The notes under the pieces were generated by a model that did no database searches, was not told the origin of the DNA, and saw only the letters and a program-made list of their open reading frames with translations. A stretch of DNA of 64,000 nucleotides from Callaeas wilsoni (lineage: Eukaryota; Chordata; Aves; Passeriformes; Callaeidae): contig VWPU01023651.1 in the NCBI GenBank assembly GCA_013398955.1, forward strand, positions 372,001 through 436,000. The letters are read 5' to 3'. Position numbers and translations under genes: made by a program. Positions 53,797-64,000 of this stretch are shown here, piece by piece; within the stretch, counting starts at the first letter, position 1, and each line of letters starts with the position of its first letter.

Positions 53797-54969
53797 CAAA
53801 AAAACCTTATAAACCCTTTACATAGTGCCTCTGTGTGAGAAGTCACCAGCGTGGTGCTCTGCAAGGATGGATGTACAGGAAAGGGGATAAACATGCGCAC
53901 ATGCACACACACAGGGCTCTAGATAAAGGCTTGCACACAGTCTCAAGCTGAAGAAAAGGAAAGGGGGCCAGGAAAGCAACTCCTTACAAAACAAACCTTA
54001 CCACCAGTAATGCATCATTTCTTCTAGAGCACTCTAATTTTGTTGTTTCCCAAGTTCTGGGTTTTTTCATTTCTGTTTTGAAACAGAAGGAAGAGATGAG
54101 GGACCTCTTCTATAAAATGCTTTTGTGTACTATGTTAAGAAGCTCATTTGCACTTTAAAAATCCTGATAGTGTTACTGGGTTTGCTTGAACTTTGTGGTG
54201 CAAAGCAAACAGGAGTCTCTCTAGACTTTCAAGACTCAAACATAATTCCATTAATTTTCAATTAGTAGTTGGTCCACGTACATGCAAAATAAATGATTTA
54301 GCACCTTAGTCCTGAGATACCAAAATCTAAATGGAGGGGTTTTTCTTCCTCTATTGTATCCTGTCTGCAAATATTAGTTACCATAACAGAATATCACGTA
54401 AATCAAATAACTGCCTCTTTTTCATAATCGTGCTGGCAGCTGCAGTGCCATGTTTCAATGGCTATCCACTGGAACTTATTAAGAAAGCATTATGTATAGT
54501 AAATTAAAATGCAGGGTCTATGATCTGCAGACAAAAGAACGACCAAGCTTATCAAATGTGTGCTGTGGACTTCTCATTAAGTCAGGGCTTTAAACGGCAT
54601 TGTCCTCTCCAAGCAGGTTACTGTGCTTGAGCGTCTCTCTGTTTGCAACGAGCAGCCTGTATCTCAAAGAAATTGTTCTGAAGAAAAGTCTGTTTTCCTT
54701 ATTCAGAATAAGATGAAATTTTGATTTGGATGAGATTGCACCCTGAGCCAGCTATTAGAAATGTCCATGCATGTGCAGAGCCCCAGGACACAGTCTGACT
54801 CAAGGCAATGGGTGCCAAGTAGAGATGAGCAGCACCTGTGAGGACTTGTTTTTGCAACCTCTTATAACTTCAGGGAAGCAAGAACTGTGGCCTGGCAGCA
54901 AATGCAAGTAAAGCTGAGAGACTGGTCACACTGAAACCACCAGCAAACCTCCAGCCCCACAGACCCCAA

Positions 54970-55796
54970 GGTCAATGCAGAAGGAGGTGCAAGAGGTGCT
55001 CCAGGCACCAGAGCAGAGATTCCCCTGCAGCCCCTGCCATGGTGAGGCAGCTGTGCCCCTGCAGCCCATGGGGGTCCATGGGAGAGCAGAGACCCACCTG
55101 CAGCCCCTGGAGGATCCCATTCCAGAGCAGGGGGATGCCCATAGGAGGCTGTGACCCTGTGGGAAGCCCACACTGGAGCAGGCTCCTGGCAGGACCTGTG
55201 GGACTTGGGAGAGAGGAGCTCACACTGGAGCAGGTTTGCTGGCAGGATTTGTGATCCCATGGGGGACCTACACTGGAGCAGCCTGTTCCTGAAGGACTGC
55301 AGCCCATGGAAGGGAGCCACCCTGGAGCAGTTCATGGAGAACTGCAGCCAACGGGCAGGACTCATATTGGATAAATTCATGGAGAATTGCCTCCAGTGGG
55401 AGGGACCCCAGGCTGAAGGAGAAACGTGTGAGGAGTCCTCCTGAAGAGGAAGGAGTGGCAGAAACAGTGTGTGTGATGAACTGACTGCAACCCCCATTCC
55501 CTGTCCCTCTGTGCCACTGGGAGTGAAGCTGAGCCCAGGAAGAAGGAAGAGGTGGAGGGAAGGTGTTTTAAGATTTCGATTTTATCTTTATCCTACTCTG
55601 ATTTGATTGGTAATAAATTACAATAATTCCCTGAGCTTAGTATGTTTCGCCCATCATGGTGATGGCAAGTGATCTCTCCCTGTCCTTATCTTGACCTACA
55701 GGAATTTTGTTGTATTTCCTCTGTCCAGCTGAGGAAGGGAGTGATAGAGCAGCTTTGGTGGGCATCTGGTGTCCAAGCAGCATCAGCCCACCAACA
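54970..55796 (+). mobile_element. Avian LTR/endogenous-retrovirus-derived repeat (solo, non-coding)
   Basis: I recognise the block order of a repeat common in bird genomes: GGAGGTGCAAGAGGTGCTCC, an internal array of about 48-bp units, GAGGAGTCCTCCTGAAGAGG, GATGAACTGACTGCAACCCC, an A+T segment with the polyadenylation signal AATAAA (55612-55617), GATCTCTCCCTGTCC, then a terminus near GGGCATCTGGTGTCC. No gag, pol or env frame is present, so it looks like a solo LTR or internal fragment. The long minus-strand open frame through it (54862-55497) comes from the repeat units and is not a recognised protein. It is antisense to the FAT gene. The exact family name and left edge are uncertain. Confidence 0.72.
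55081..55374 (+). repeat. Degenerate minisatellite, about 7 units of 43-52 bp
   Basis: The core GGAGCAG (or a close variant) recurs at about 55081, 55124, 55175, 55227, 55275, 55324 and 55369, giving spacings of roughly 43, 51, 52, 48, 49 and 45 bp. Between cores the units share wording such as CCCAYRGGRGRGACC and CTGCAGCC. The array is inside the LTR-type repeat and is probably a property of that family, not a local expansion. Confidence 0.75.
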
Positions 55797-58700
55797 ATTC
55801 CTGATTTTGTGTTACAGATCATTGTTTTACATTATAGATGGTGCACAAAGCAACTGCACCTCACGACATGGTATGTTATTGTGAAAGAAACGTGAAATCC
55901 AAACAGCTGACACAAATTTTCACAGGTTTAACACAGGGATGCAAAGAGCATTTGTCAGTGCGTCTGACAGATTCATAGTTATCTTTATCCATAAGCTTTG
56001 CCGTAATACTGCTGGACTTGCACTGAACATGACAGTGAAGACAACACTGGCTGTCACTTCAGTAAGCTCTGATTTCCCCAATGACTGCTATTCAAAGAAC
56101 ATCACTCACTCACCAGAAAATTAAAAAACACATCAACAAACTGCCCAGACCCTTGCAAGTGCTTAATTATCTACAATCTCCTTAATACAAATTGGGGCAT
56201 CGACATTGATGCTCCTTGACTCAGCTTCAGAAAGAGAAAGAAATAATTTATTAAAAACAGTCATTCAATATTCATCTGGGCTGCAAAATTCACAAGCAGA
56301 AAAATGTAAGGAAGAAATAAGTGGTAGGGACAAAAAGGTTAATAGCTGCTGTTTAAACACTAACAAATTAACATGTCTTAGACCTCAGTAATTGAAAGAG
56401 AAAATTACCTATTTTCAACTGATATTTCTATCTATTTTCAAAACATCTGAGTAATTTCTTTTTGTTACTTCCCGACGCTAGGCACGCTGACAGGCAGTGC
56501 TACACAAAATACAGCACAGCAGCAGGAGAAATAGCACATGGCAGTGCCATGTCCTGAAACAGCACAAGACTTCGGCGCCTGTCCAGACGCCAAAACAAAC
56601 AGAGGTTTCCTGTTAGAGGCAGCCACCACAAGGACAGCGAAGCAATCTCCAGGAATACCAGCTTCTGGCTCCACCAGCCTTCACAAACTCAGATTAAGAC
56701 ACCAGCCACACAAAGGTACCCTGTGGTTGCACCACTCCATGTGCTAATGCCTCCCTCCTGCAGGCTCTGCACAGCAGGCAGGTCACTGGCCCTTTAATCA
56801 AGCTGGATGCCCACATCAAAGCGACCACCTGAGTTCTCCCTATTTTCCACTGATGGCTCTTCAGAAGACCCTAACCAGGCCTGATGCTGTTGAGAGCCAC
56901 AGCCAGCTGAACTCACATTGACCCAGCCTCTCTGCAACTCTGCCCATAGAGTGTCATCACCCACTGGACGGACCTCCCAGAGCTTATGACACCAAACCTT
57001 CAGCAATTAAAATGTGGAGATGAGAGTGAAATCCTGATTTATTTAAATTTGTTCCTAATTCCATGGTGTAAGTATTTAGCAAGAATTTCTGTTCAGCATA
57101 AGGGCATCAGAGGCTTTCAGGTGGAGGATGCTGACCAGATGCTCCCTTGCCCCAGCCTGCGTAACACACAAGGTGTGAGAAATGGCATCTATAGCTCTCT
57201 TAGACCCCAACTCCCCTGCATCACAGCCAACACTGTCCTTTAAAGCAGTTATCAGAGTCTTCCCAGAGCCAAACTTTTATAAAACTTTGCTGTATGGACA
57301 AAGACTGAATTTGAGCCTGTCAGCCCATCCCAGAGTAAAGGGCTTGGGTCAGAACACACTGGCTCATCACATGGATTAGCTCCCACTTCATCTTCAAAGA
57401 GAGACCTATAAAATCCATCTCCTTTTCCCTCACCTCTTAGCTGTCTTCTACCATGAGACTGAGAAGGTCATTGTATTTATTCACATTTAAGTGAGATATC
57501 AACACAGCTGGAAAAGGAAAAAGAAAATGAAGATTAAAGCTCCCGACCTTTGCCTAATGAGTGAAGCTTATAGAAGCCTTACAGTTTTCATCACTGTGCA
57601 CAGATGTGACTGAGGATATGGGGTTATTACTACTCTTCTTATGTACTGGTAGGTCTGAGAGCTATGAGATCCCTTGGCCAGCCTCTGAGTCTAAACAGGC
57701 TTTTGCATTTTCACAGGACTAACAAGTAGTAGGCATCTCCATGACCATCCTGCTTCACGCTTCCCTGGCATTTGATGTAGCGGTCAACTCTTGCATCCAG
57801 GGTTTCCAGTGGAGATAGTGTCCTTCTCCCTGCATCATCCAGCTGCACAGGAGCCTGGTCAGGCTGCTCCCTGGGGAGGACCAGATGTTGCAAACAAGCA
57901 GCCCAAACACGACACGCATTCCTGCTGCAACACCATTCTGAACGTAAAAGAAGAGGAAAGAAACAGCTTTGGAAGAAGGGAGAGATGAACTCATGGACAC
58001 TGTAAGACTTGTGTTTTAAGATTTCACACACATTTTTTAAGACTGTGCATTTGAAGACTTGGTTGGGTGTGTGCCTCCCCATGGACAGGGCACTGCTGTT
58101 CAGTTCTGCTTCCCACATGTACAGAACGGGGCCCCTATGGAGTTAATCACCAGGCAAAGGTTCAGCTGTCTTGACAGAGTAAACACTCAAAACAGTAAAG
58201 AAACTTTGTGGTTTTAATCTGCATGGATCTCCTAGCAGGCCTAAGGAGGCTAAAGCTGGACTGAGCTGAGCCATGCCATGAGACAATGACAACACCGCTG
58301 TGCCTGAGGCATTTTATTGGTTTACCAGTCATAGCAAGCAGGTTTCAAAAATAATCGTTTGTGGGGTTTGGCTCGTTTTTGCAAACATTTCGTTTTTTCT
58401 TGTGGGTGTCACTAGATGGCAGAGCCCATCACAGGGCTCCTACAGCTACATTCCTACAGCTTTCAATATTTGGATTTCAGTTAAACAGTACATTCCTGCG
58501 GTTTTCAGTGGCTATCTCTGGGGTAATTACAAAATCAATGTCCTTTAAAACAAACAAAGAAAGCTCATAAGTTAATGATATGAATGACTGATCTATCTTA
58601 ATATACTCCATGTTTGGGATGATGACATAAATATAACCTTTGATTCAAAAATTATTTAAAATATCATGCCTGAAGACTGAGTAGCCTGTGAGAAGGCACT

Positions 58701-59234
58701 ATTTGGTGCTGCAAGTGGCTCTAACATCTGAATGTCTGTGACACTCTCTGGAGCAAAGGCAGCCAGAGAGTTCAAGATCCTCATGCTGAGAAATCTGCAT
58801 TTCAAATGCAAAGCAAAACGTCCCAGCCTGGATGGTTAATCTGCAGTTCATTTATGTGCTGAAGTTACTGACAGCAGAAGATGAAAAGGACAAATCACAA
58901 GAAGCAGATAACCTGGGAAGCAACCTGCACAAATCCCAGCATGAAAAGCTTACAGCAGCTGTGTCCTGCTATTATTTAAACTACCTGGGCTGAAAACAGG
59001 CTTTAACAAACTGCTACTTCATTACATTAGACTCATTTAAAATATTAATAATACAGAATCCACTTTGTCAAGAGACCGAACCACATTCTCGGCAACTGCT
59101 GGCATCTGCAGGGAACCCCCCATCACTTGGGGAAGGACCATCACCATGAGACTGAATGTCTCCAACACAGGCTCACAACTGGCAGTCACCACAATTCAAA
59201 CAGGCACACAGAGAGACACAGAGAGGTAGGTCTG
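55797..59234. other. Unique intronic sequence between the two LTR-type repeats
   Basis: No CR1, microsatellite or exon recognised. The 56560-56740 and 57780-57900 segments are slightly GC-richer. A 135-codon minus frame at 57711-58118 is featureless. Confidence 0.45.
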
Positions 59235-59632
59235 TGTCCTGGTTCCAGCCAGGACAGGGTTAATTGTTGCGGTAGCCAGGAGGGGGTATGGCCAGGACTC
59301 GAAGGTTACTCTATACCACCCTACATCATTTTCCAGGGATGAGGGAAGGGCTCCCTTCTGTGCGGCACAACATGGCAGAGGGAGCACTCAGGCAGGGTCG
59401 GGGGGTTTCCATGAATCATTTGGCTCTTTCTTGTACCCTCTGTCATTAGTATTGTAGTTGTTACTGTTTGTTCTCTTGTCCCATTGCTGTGTCCAGTAAA
59501 TTCTTCTTTTACTGAGCTGTGATCTTTACCTTCTGTGCTTCCAGTTCCCCTCTCCATCCCACTGCAGGGGAAGGGAAGGGTATGGGGAAGGGTGGAAGTG
59601 AGTGAGTGGCAGTGTGGTTTGGAGGGGTTTCA
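59235..59632 (+). mobile_element. Avian ERV-type solo LTR (second family)
   Basis: Begins TGTCCTGGTTCCAGCCAGGA, as many avian ERV LTRs do. It continues through a GGGGGTATGGCCAGGACTCG segment, ATGAATCATTTGGCTC, a T-rich stretch with TGTTCTCTTGTCCCATTGCT, a polyadenylation-like AGTAAA at 59495-59500, and a C-rich then GGTGGAAGTGAGTGAG end. The final bases expected of an intact LTR (ending in CA) are not seen, so the 3' edge is truncated or diverged. I found no clear target-site duplication. No viral coding sequence is attached. Antisense to the FAT gene. Confidence 0.8.
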
Positions 59633-59668
59633 GTGAGAACTATAAACTAGAGAATTCCATTCCTAAAC

Positions 59669-59742
59669 CACACACACATATATATATATATATGTGTGCA
59701 TATATCTATATATAGAGAGATATATATACACACATACACATG
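59669..59742 (+). repeat. Composite (CA)/(TA)/(TG) microsatellite, palindromic
   Basis: CACACACA runs into TATATATATA then TGTGTG, so the first 28 bp are nearly self-complementary. A second part has TATCTATATATAGAGAGA and TATATATACACACAT. It lies just downstream of the 59.2 kb LTR. Confidence 0.88.
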
Positions 59743-62390
59743 TAGAAGCAGAAGAAAACAGCTGAGCCACCAACTACTGCTATGAATGATGGATTGCTCA
59801 AAAATGGCAAAATCCTGCTGCACACATCTCCAAGTTGCTTTGAGTTTATTTCTATCTATTTTTTAGTAAAGGCTCCCCTTTACAATATAATTTACTGTAA
59901 GAAGCTATATATATCAGCTTGTTGTTAAAGCTCTCAGAAAGGAAGACAGAGGCAATCTTTATGTCAGTCAGAGTTCAGCTGGAAAATTTTGGCTTTTCCC
60001 AAAAAAAACAAAGAAACCAAAGTGTTTCATACAGCTTTGGAAAATCACAGAAAATTGTTCTCCAGGAAATTAAATCTCTGTAACACCTTCATCCTATTAG
60101 TCTACTTGACAATTACTTCCCTCCCCAGGACTGCGATGCTCTCAGATGAATGAACAAGCTGGAAATATGACATGAACCTTTTATACGTGAAAGACTATCA
60201 TTACCCTGCTTCTGACAAGTCAAAGCCCTCATGTTTCAAGAACTGCTCTTTCTATTTTTTTTCCCTAAGTGCTACCCATGGAGACAATCAAGCAGGCCAA
60301 ACCCTCCTTGTTCACAGTGCTGCAGGTGGGGAAGGAGAACTGCAGAATTATGTTCTCCTTCCTACCCTAGAATGCCTAGGGGTGCTGGGAAGGTTCTGCA
60401 TACTGGGGTGTTCCCAATGACATTGGAGGTTCTTTCTGCATTGCAAAAGCAAAAGGGTCCCAAGGAATCAAATTATCTCTTAAACCCCACCAATTTTAAT
60501 TAATATCTCTGGTGTGAGAGTAGCACCATAGTCAAATTCAGGGATTATGGATTTAGTCCTGAGTAACCCAGCAAAGCCACAACAGAAGCCCAAAGAGCTG
60601 TAAGAGACACCTGGTGTAGAAGATGCATCTTTGAAGACCAATCCTACATGGCCCCTTAAGGATGTCTGCATTGAAACCTTCAGGATGTGAACAGAATCAT
60701 CTAGTAGTCAGCATCAAGGATGCCTATGTTAGTACCTATAGGAAAAAAAGGCAATTTCAGGAAAAAACCCCAAGCCAGCTGTGTTACTGACTTGGTCTCT
60801 CTCTCTCTCCAGAAAACTGTTTTTCCAGGGTATTACTTTAGAGCTATTTACTCATAACTGCTGGCTTTTGGTTTCATTTGCCCGAGAATTTCTTTTGTTT
60901 TGAGGAAAGGCAGCATTGATCACTAAATGCATCCTCAGCTGTTGTCTGTTTATCTCCTGGAGAGAATCATGTATCTTTAACCCTTCCTCTCCTTTTCTTT
61001 TTTTTTTTCTTATATTCAGCTCTTTCACAGGGCTCATCAGAAAAGCCTGCTAGGGATAATTAAGTATGTAAAGCATCTTAGCTAACCAAAATGAAAGACC
61101 TCCTTGAATATGCACAATACGCAACCATAAGAGGAAAGTTTTGAAGGACATGAGGACAGCTGGCAGTGTCTTGAGTTTGCATGTGCTGTGGCCACTAGGA
61201 AAAAGACCCAAAACAATAAAACACCAAGCACTTGAAAATGCATATTCATCATTAAACCTCACCAGAACAATAAGGAGCAGGAGCATTTTCTAGCCAGGTC
61301 TGGGGAGAATGAGTGAATATGAAATGTGAAACAGATGAAGGTATGAGCCTTTCATCTTTCAGCCTACTAGTGTGAACCATAGGTTAGCAGCAACAGCTCT
61401 CACAAGCCACAGCTGGTAGCATCAGCACAGGCCTAATCTGAAAGAGTATAAAGAAATACCGTGCTTTCTTCAGGCTACCCTGTCATGCCCAGTTTTTCTT
61501 AGGAAGCATTAAAAACATTTGTTCTGCATTGATGACATAGGCCCGTCTATGGCAGAGAAATTCTGTGAGCTGAAGTGTCCTTCTCCTTTTGATTACAAAT
61601 TTCCTTTTAAATATAAATTGAGGAACAGAAGGAAAGTGCACACACAATGAAATGCCTAGAACCTGCACCCAGATACACTAAACTTCCATGCATTTTTCTC
61701 AGCAGATGCCTTTGTCACTCCTTTCTGGGAATATTGCTTGCATCCCCACTTCGAACACTTTAAGGAATGATTTTACCACAAAAGCTTTCAAGAGACCTCA
61801 TGCTACTCTTTGTGGCTTCTCCCTGCCATGCCCCCCTCTCCAGTCTCTCTCCAGTACCTGATCAGCCTGTTAGGTGTGCTTCCCAGATCCTTAAACCAAA
61901 TTATTTAATCTTGGCTACACCTATGTTTAAAAAGAGTCTTTAATGAAAAGTAGTATTTTTACAGAGTCTTGATTTTAGTACTTGTATCAATGTCATACTC
62001 TCAGCAAGTAATACCTCCCAGTACTTGGAAGTGAGGCTATTGGTATCAAAGTTATTGATAGCAACAAGGTTCCTTCCTCCAGTGCACAGCTTGACATGGC
62101 CATGCATGGAAGCCTCTGCAAAAAGGCTAAAACTCTGAAATCTGCCATTAAACCAATGTCTCAGCTGCTCACCTGGCACAAGCATCTTCATACATCTCCC
62201 TGGGGCTGCTAAAGTAGGTTATTTAAGGACGTGAGGGTTTTTTCCCCTCTTTTATTTTCTGCAGGTTTAGAGGCCATGTCAGGCTTGCAAGGCTTCACTG
62301 CTTCACAGAGAATGAGCCCAAAGGGCAGGCAGTGTTGGTATCATCCAAGCAGAGTGTAGCTGGAGCACGAGCACAGCTTATAATGATAAC
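59743..62390. other. Unique intronic sequence, nothing recognised
   Basis: Only the short (TC)n at 60.8 kb and a T run at 60999-61009 stand out. No coding or transposon signal. Confidence 0.45.
60796..60811 (+). repeat. (TC)n short microsatellite
   Basis: About seven TC units. On the plus strand they directly precede CAG, giving a chance splice-acceptor-like sequence on the wrong strand for the host gene. Confidence 0.7.
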
Positions 62391-62430
62391 GGCTCAGATA
62401 TCACCACCTTGAGAGTGGCTCAGATATCAC
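62391..62430 (+). repeat. Spaced 14-bp direct repeat
   Basis: GGCTCAGATATCAC occurs at 62391-62404 and again at 62417-62430. Short local duplication without further context. Confidence 0.8.
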
Positions 62431-62589
62431 TGTTTCCAATGGCATCATCTACCGGTTGCATACTGGTGTAGAAAAAACTTGTTACTTTAAAGATTTCTTA
62501 GCAAGTGGCAAGACTTCTTTGTAAGCAGGAAGGAGGACTGTTGAAAGATGCTAATACACACATATTTCATGTGATGTTAGAAACATGAA

Positions 62590-62720
62590 ACAGGTTGGAA
62601 GGACCTCAAAAGACCATCTGGTCCAATCTTTCATGGGAAAGAGAGCTTAGCTGAAATATGTGGTTTGAAATCTAATGTCATCCACAACCAGATAATCAGT
62701 TGTCCACATCCTTAAATTGC
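62590..62720 (-). mobile_element. CR1 LINE 3' fragment, inverted and diverged
   Basis: ACAGGTTGGAAGGACCTCAA, AGACCATCTGGTCCAATC and TTTCATGGGAAAGAGAGC are diagnostic of a CR1 subfamily read on its complement. The octamer tail itself is gone or replaced. The right edge is uncertain because similarity fades after about 62650. Confidence 0.72.
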
Positions 62721-64000
62721 TGCATATTTAAGCACTATAAAAAACATTGAGGACAGCAATAAGAACACTACTAATTTTTCTTTTATTTACCTAATGATCA
62801 TCCCTCTGATATAATCCTGATTATATACTTACTCATCCAGTAAAAATTAGCAAATGGCCACCTAAAATTTGCAAAACTCCAGAATATTAATTTCACCCTA
62901 ATAAAAAGCATCAATACAGTAAAAAAGAGTCAAAAGTATAAGCAAAACAGTATCCTATCCCAGCAGATGAGCAATAGATCTTTCCATCATTTTTAAATGG
63001 GATTGGATATAGGAAAATTATTTGAAGGCCTAGAATACATTGTCTAATTTCATTCCCTAGAAGCATATTCAGTCAAGACCTACTTTCGGCTCTCCGAGCA
63101 ATGTTGCTGCCTTCACTGACCTCAGGTCTGGACCTGCATGCCTTCAGCCATGCCAGTCCTTCGTCGCCTCTGGAGGGCCCCTCTTAATTCTCAGTTGTTG
63201 CACAGGATCAGGAAGACAGAGGAAAAGCCTGGGCTAATACACTCTTGCTAAGGTTTTCACATTTCCTTTGAGTTTGCGATTTAATTCAAATATGAAGATA
63301 GAAAAAAGAAAATTCAGCAAACCACTTCTGCACCTCAAGTCTACTGAATTCAACACAAATCTGTCTCTGGTGGGTATTGACATGAGCTTATCTGTGGTTT
63401 TATCTCCCAGGTATATCCTCCAGTGGTCTCCTGGACTAACTCCTTCCTGTCCCTGCAGACCAACAGCTGCTCCTGTGCAGATGGTGGATGCTCCAGGCAG
63501 CCCTGGCCATATCCTGGTTGGTGGGGTCCAAGCGACACCCATGGCACCATCCTCTGACATTATTAAAAATGAAGTACTTGATGAAGCTGTATTTAATGAA
63601 GCTGTATTTAAATAGTAACATATGGCTTCTTTCTCTATTGTTCCAACTTTCTGTTATCTCACAAACATTGATGTTTGCATGCTGGCAGCAATTTTAAAGA
63701 TTTTGGGTTGTTTCATTTACCAAGACAGAACTTCCATTTAGCTTAACAAAGTTAAGCTGTACAAGGTGCCTGAGTTGTGTTGCCTGTGCCATAAGCATCT
63801 GCCTCAGAGGTTTTCACAGGTCAGCAGCAAATGCATTTCAGGAATTGCAGTTACTGGCATCATCTGACAAGTGCCCAACTGCTGGACAAAAAAAGGGAAA
63901 GGTCATTTTTAGGAATAAAATACATTCTTTTGCATTAATTTTTTCTAATGTTGCTGTAACGGCTCATAATCGTCATGTAAAATTAAGGCAGACAAATTAC
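62721..64000. other. Unique intronic sequence at the right edge
   Basis: Holds the 15-bp tandem duplication at 63.58 kb. Overlapping frames of 115 (plus) and 108 (minus) codons at 63.23-63.62 kb have no recognisable domain. Confidence 0.45.
63581..63610 (+). repeat. Perfect 15-bp tandem duplication
   Basis: ATGAAGCTGTATTTA occurs twice back to back, with a weaker third ATGAAGTACTTG just upstream (63569-63580). This looks like replication slippage. Confidence 0.85.

Larger units (their letters stand above)
18504..64000 (-). other. FAT3: Intron upstream of the FAT exon (partial, at least 45.5 kb)
   Basis: The preceding FAT exon is known to be a single large coding exon of about 3 kb. It would appear as a very long minus-strand ORF, and none is present up to the right edge. 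Everything from 18504 onward is thus read as intron, unless an unrelated nested gene exists, of which I see no sign. It holds three CR1 fragments, two LTR-type repeats, several microsatellites and long unique AT-rich sequence. Confidence 0.68.

Noticed and set aside
54862..55497. 211-codon minus-strand open frame, the longest in the window
   Set aside because: It runs through the minisatellite units of an LTR-type repeat, shows repeat-driven composition, and has no recognisable domain or viral protein character.
60781..60813. (TC)n followed by CAG as a splice acceptor
   Set aside because: It is on the plus strand, opposite to the host gene, and no coding frame follows.
63234..63615. Overlapping 108- and 115-codon frames on opposite strands
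   Set aside because: No known motif in either; mutual overlap suggests a stop-poor stretch, not a gene.
1..64000. tRNA, rRNA, snRNA or microRNA genes
   Set aside because: No cloverleaf with A and B boxes, no rRNA-like stretch and no long well-paired hairpin was recognised by eye. Short unannotated hairpins cannot be excluded without folding software.

Overview
The window looks like intronic DNA of a vertebrate, almost certainly a bird. Evidence for a bird: CR1 retrotransposon 3' ends carrying the avian octamer tail (ATTCTATG units at 13380-13398), other CR1 fragments in both orientations, and two LTR-type repeats (about 54970-55796 and 59235-59632) of kinds I associate with avian, probably neoavian, genomes. 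The sequence is generally AT-rich, with frequent A/C-rich or T/G-rich low-complexity tracts. Nothing looks bacterial: there are no operons, no dense ORFs, no rRNA or tRNA genes and no CRISPR array.

Only one coding segment can be supported. It is a 315-bp internal exon on the minus strand (18189-18503) encoding 105 residues of extracellular cadherin repeats. It has a good splice acceptor and a good donor, both in phase 1. The residues around the DVNDNAP calcium-binding linker and the following repeat fit the giant FAT protocadherins, with FAT3 the best match from memory of the family. The rest is therefore read as two large flanking introns: at least 18.2 kb downstream of the exon (window positions 1-18188) and at least 45.5 kb upstream of it (18504-64000). 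Introns this large are normal for FAT3.

Layout: 1-18 kb holds a relic of an old amniote repeat (about 2737-2830), A/C-rich tracts and a small CpG-dense patch (5-6.3 kb), a possible ancient L2/MIR-like fragment (about 12165-12240) and a CR1 3' end (13250-13399). Then comes the exon at 18.2-18.5 kb. 24-26.3 kb has poly-T, two weak relics of old repeats, a second CR1 end, two small perfect inverted repeats and a (TA)n microsatellite. 34.1-35.4 kb has a pair of diverged direct repeats, about 90 bp each, that I cannot assign to a family. 36.3-36.96 and 38.5-39.5 kb are purine-rich on the plus strand. 53-55.8 kb has (ATC)n, a reversed CR1 and an LTR-type repeat with an internal array of about 48-bp units. 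59.2-59.8 kb has a second LTR type and a TA/CA composite microsatellite. 62.6 kb has a last CR1 fragment and 63.6 kb a 15-bp tandem duplication.

I found no convincing undescribed gene system. The items most worth checking are the unassigned 34.1/35.3 kb repeat pair, the two LTRs lying antisense to the host gene, the purine-skewed blocks and the intronic CpG patch.
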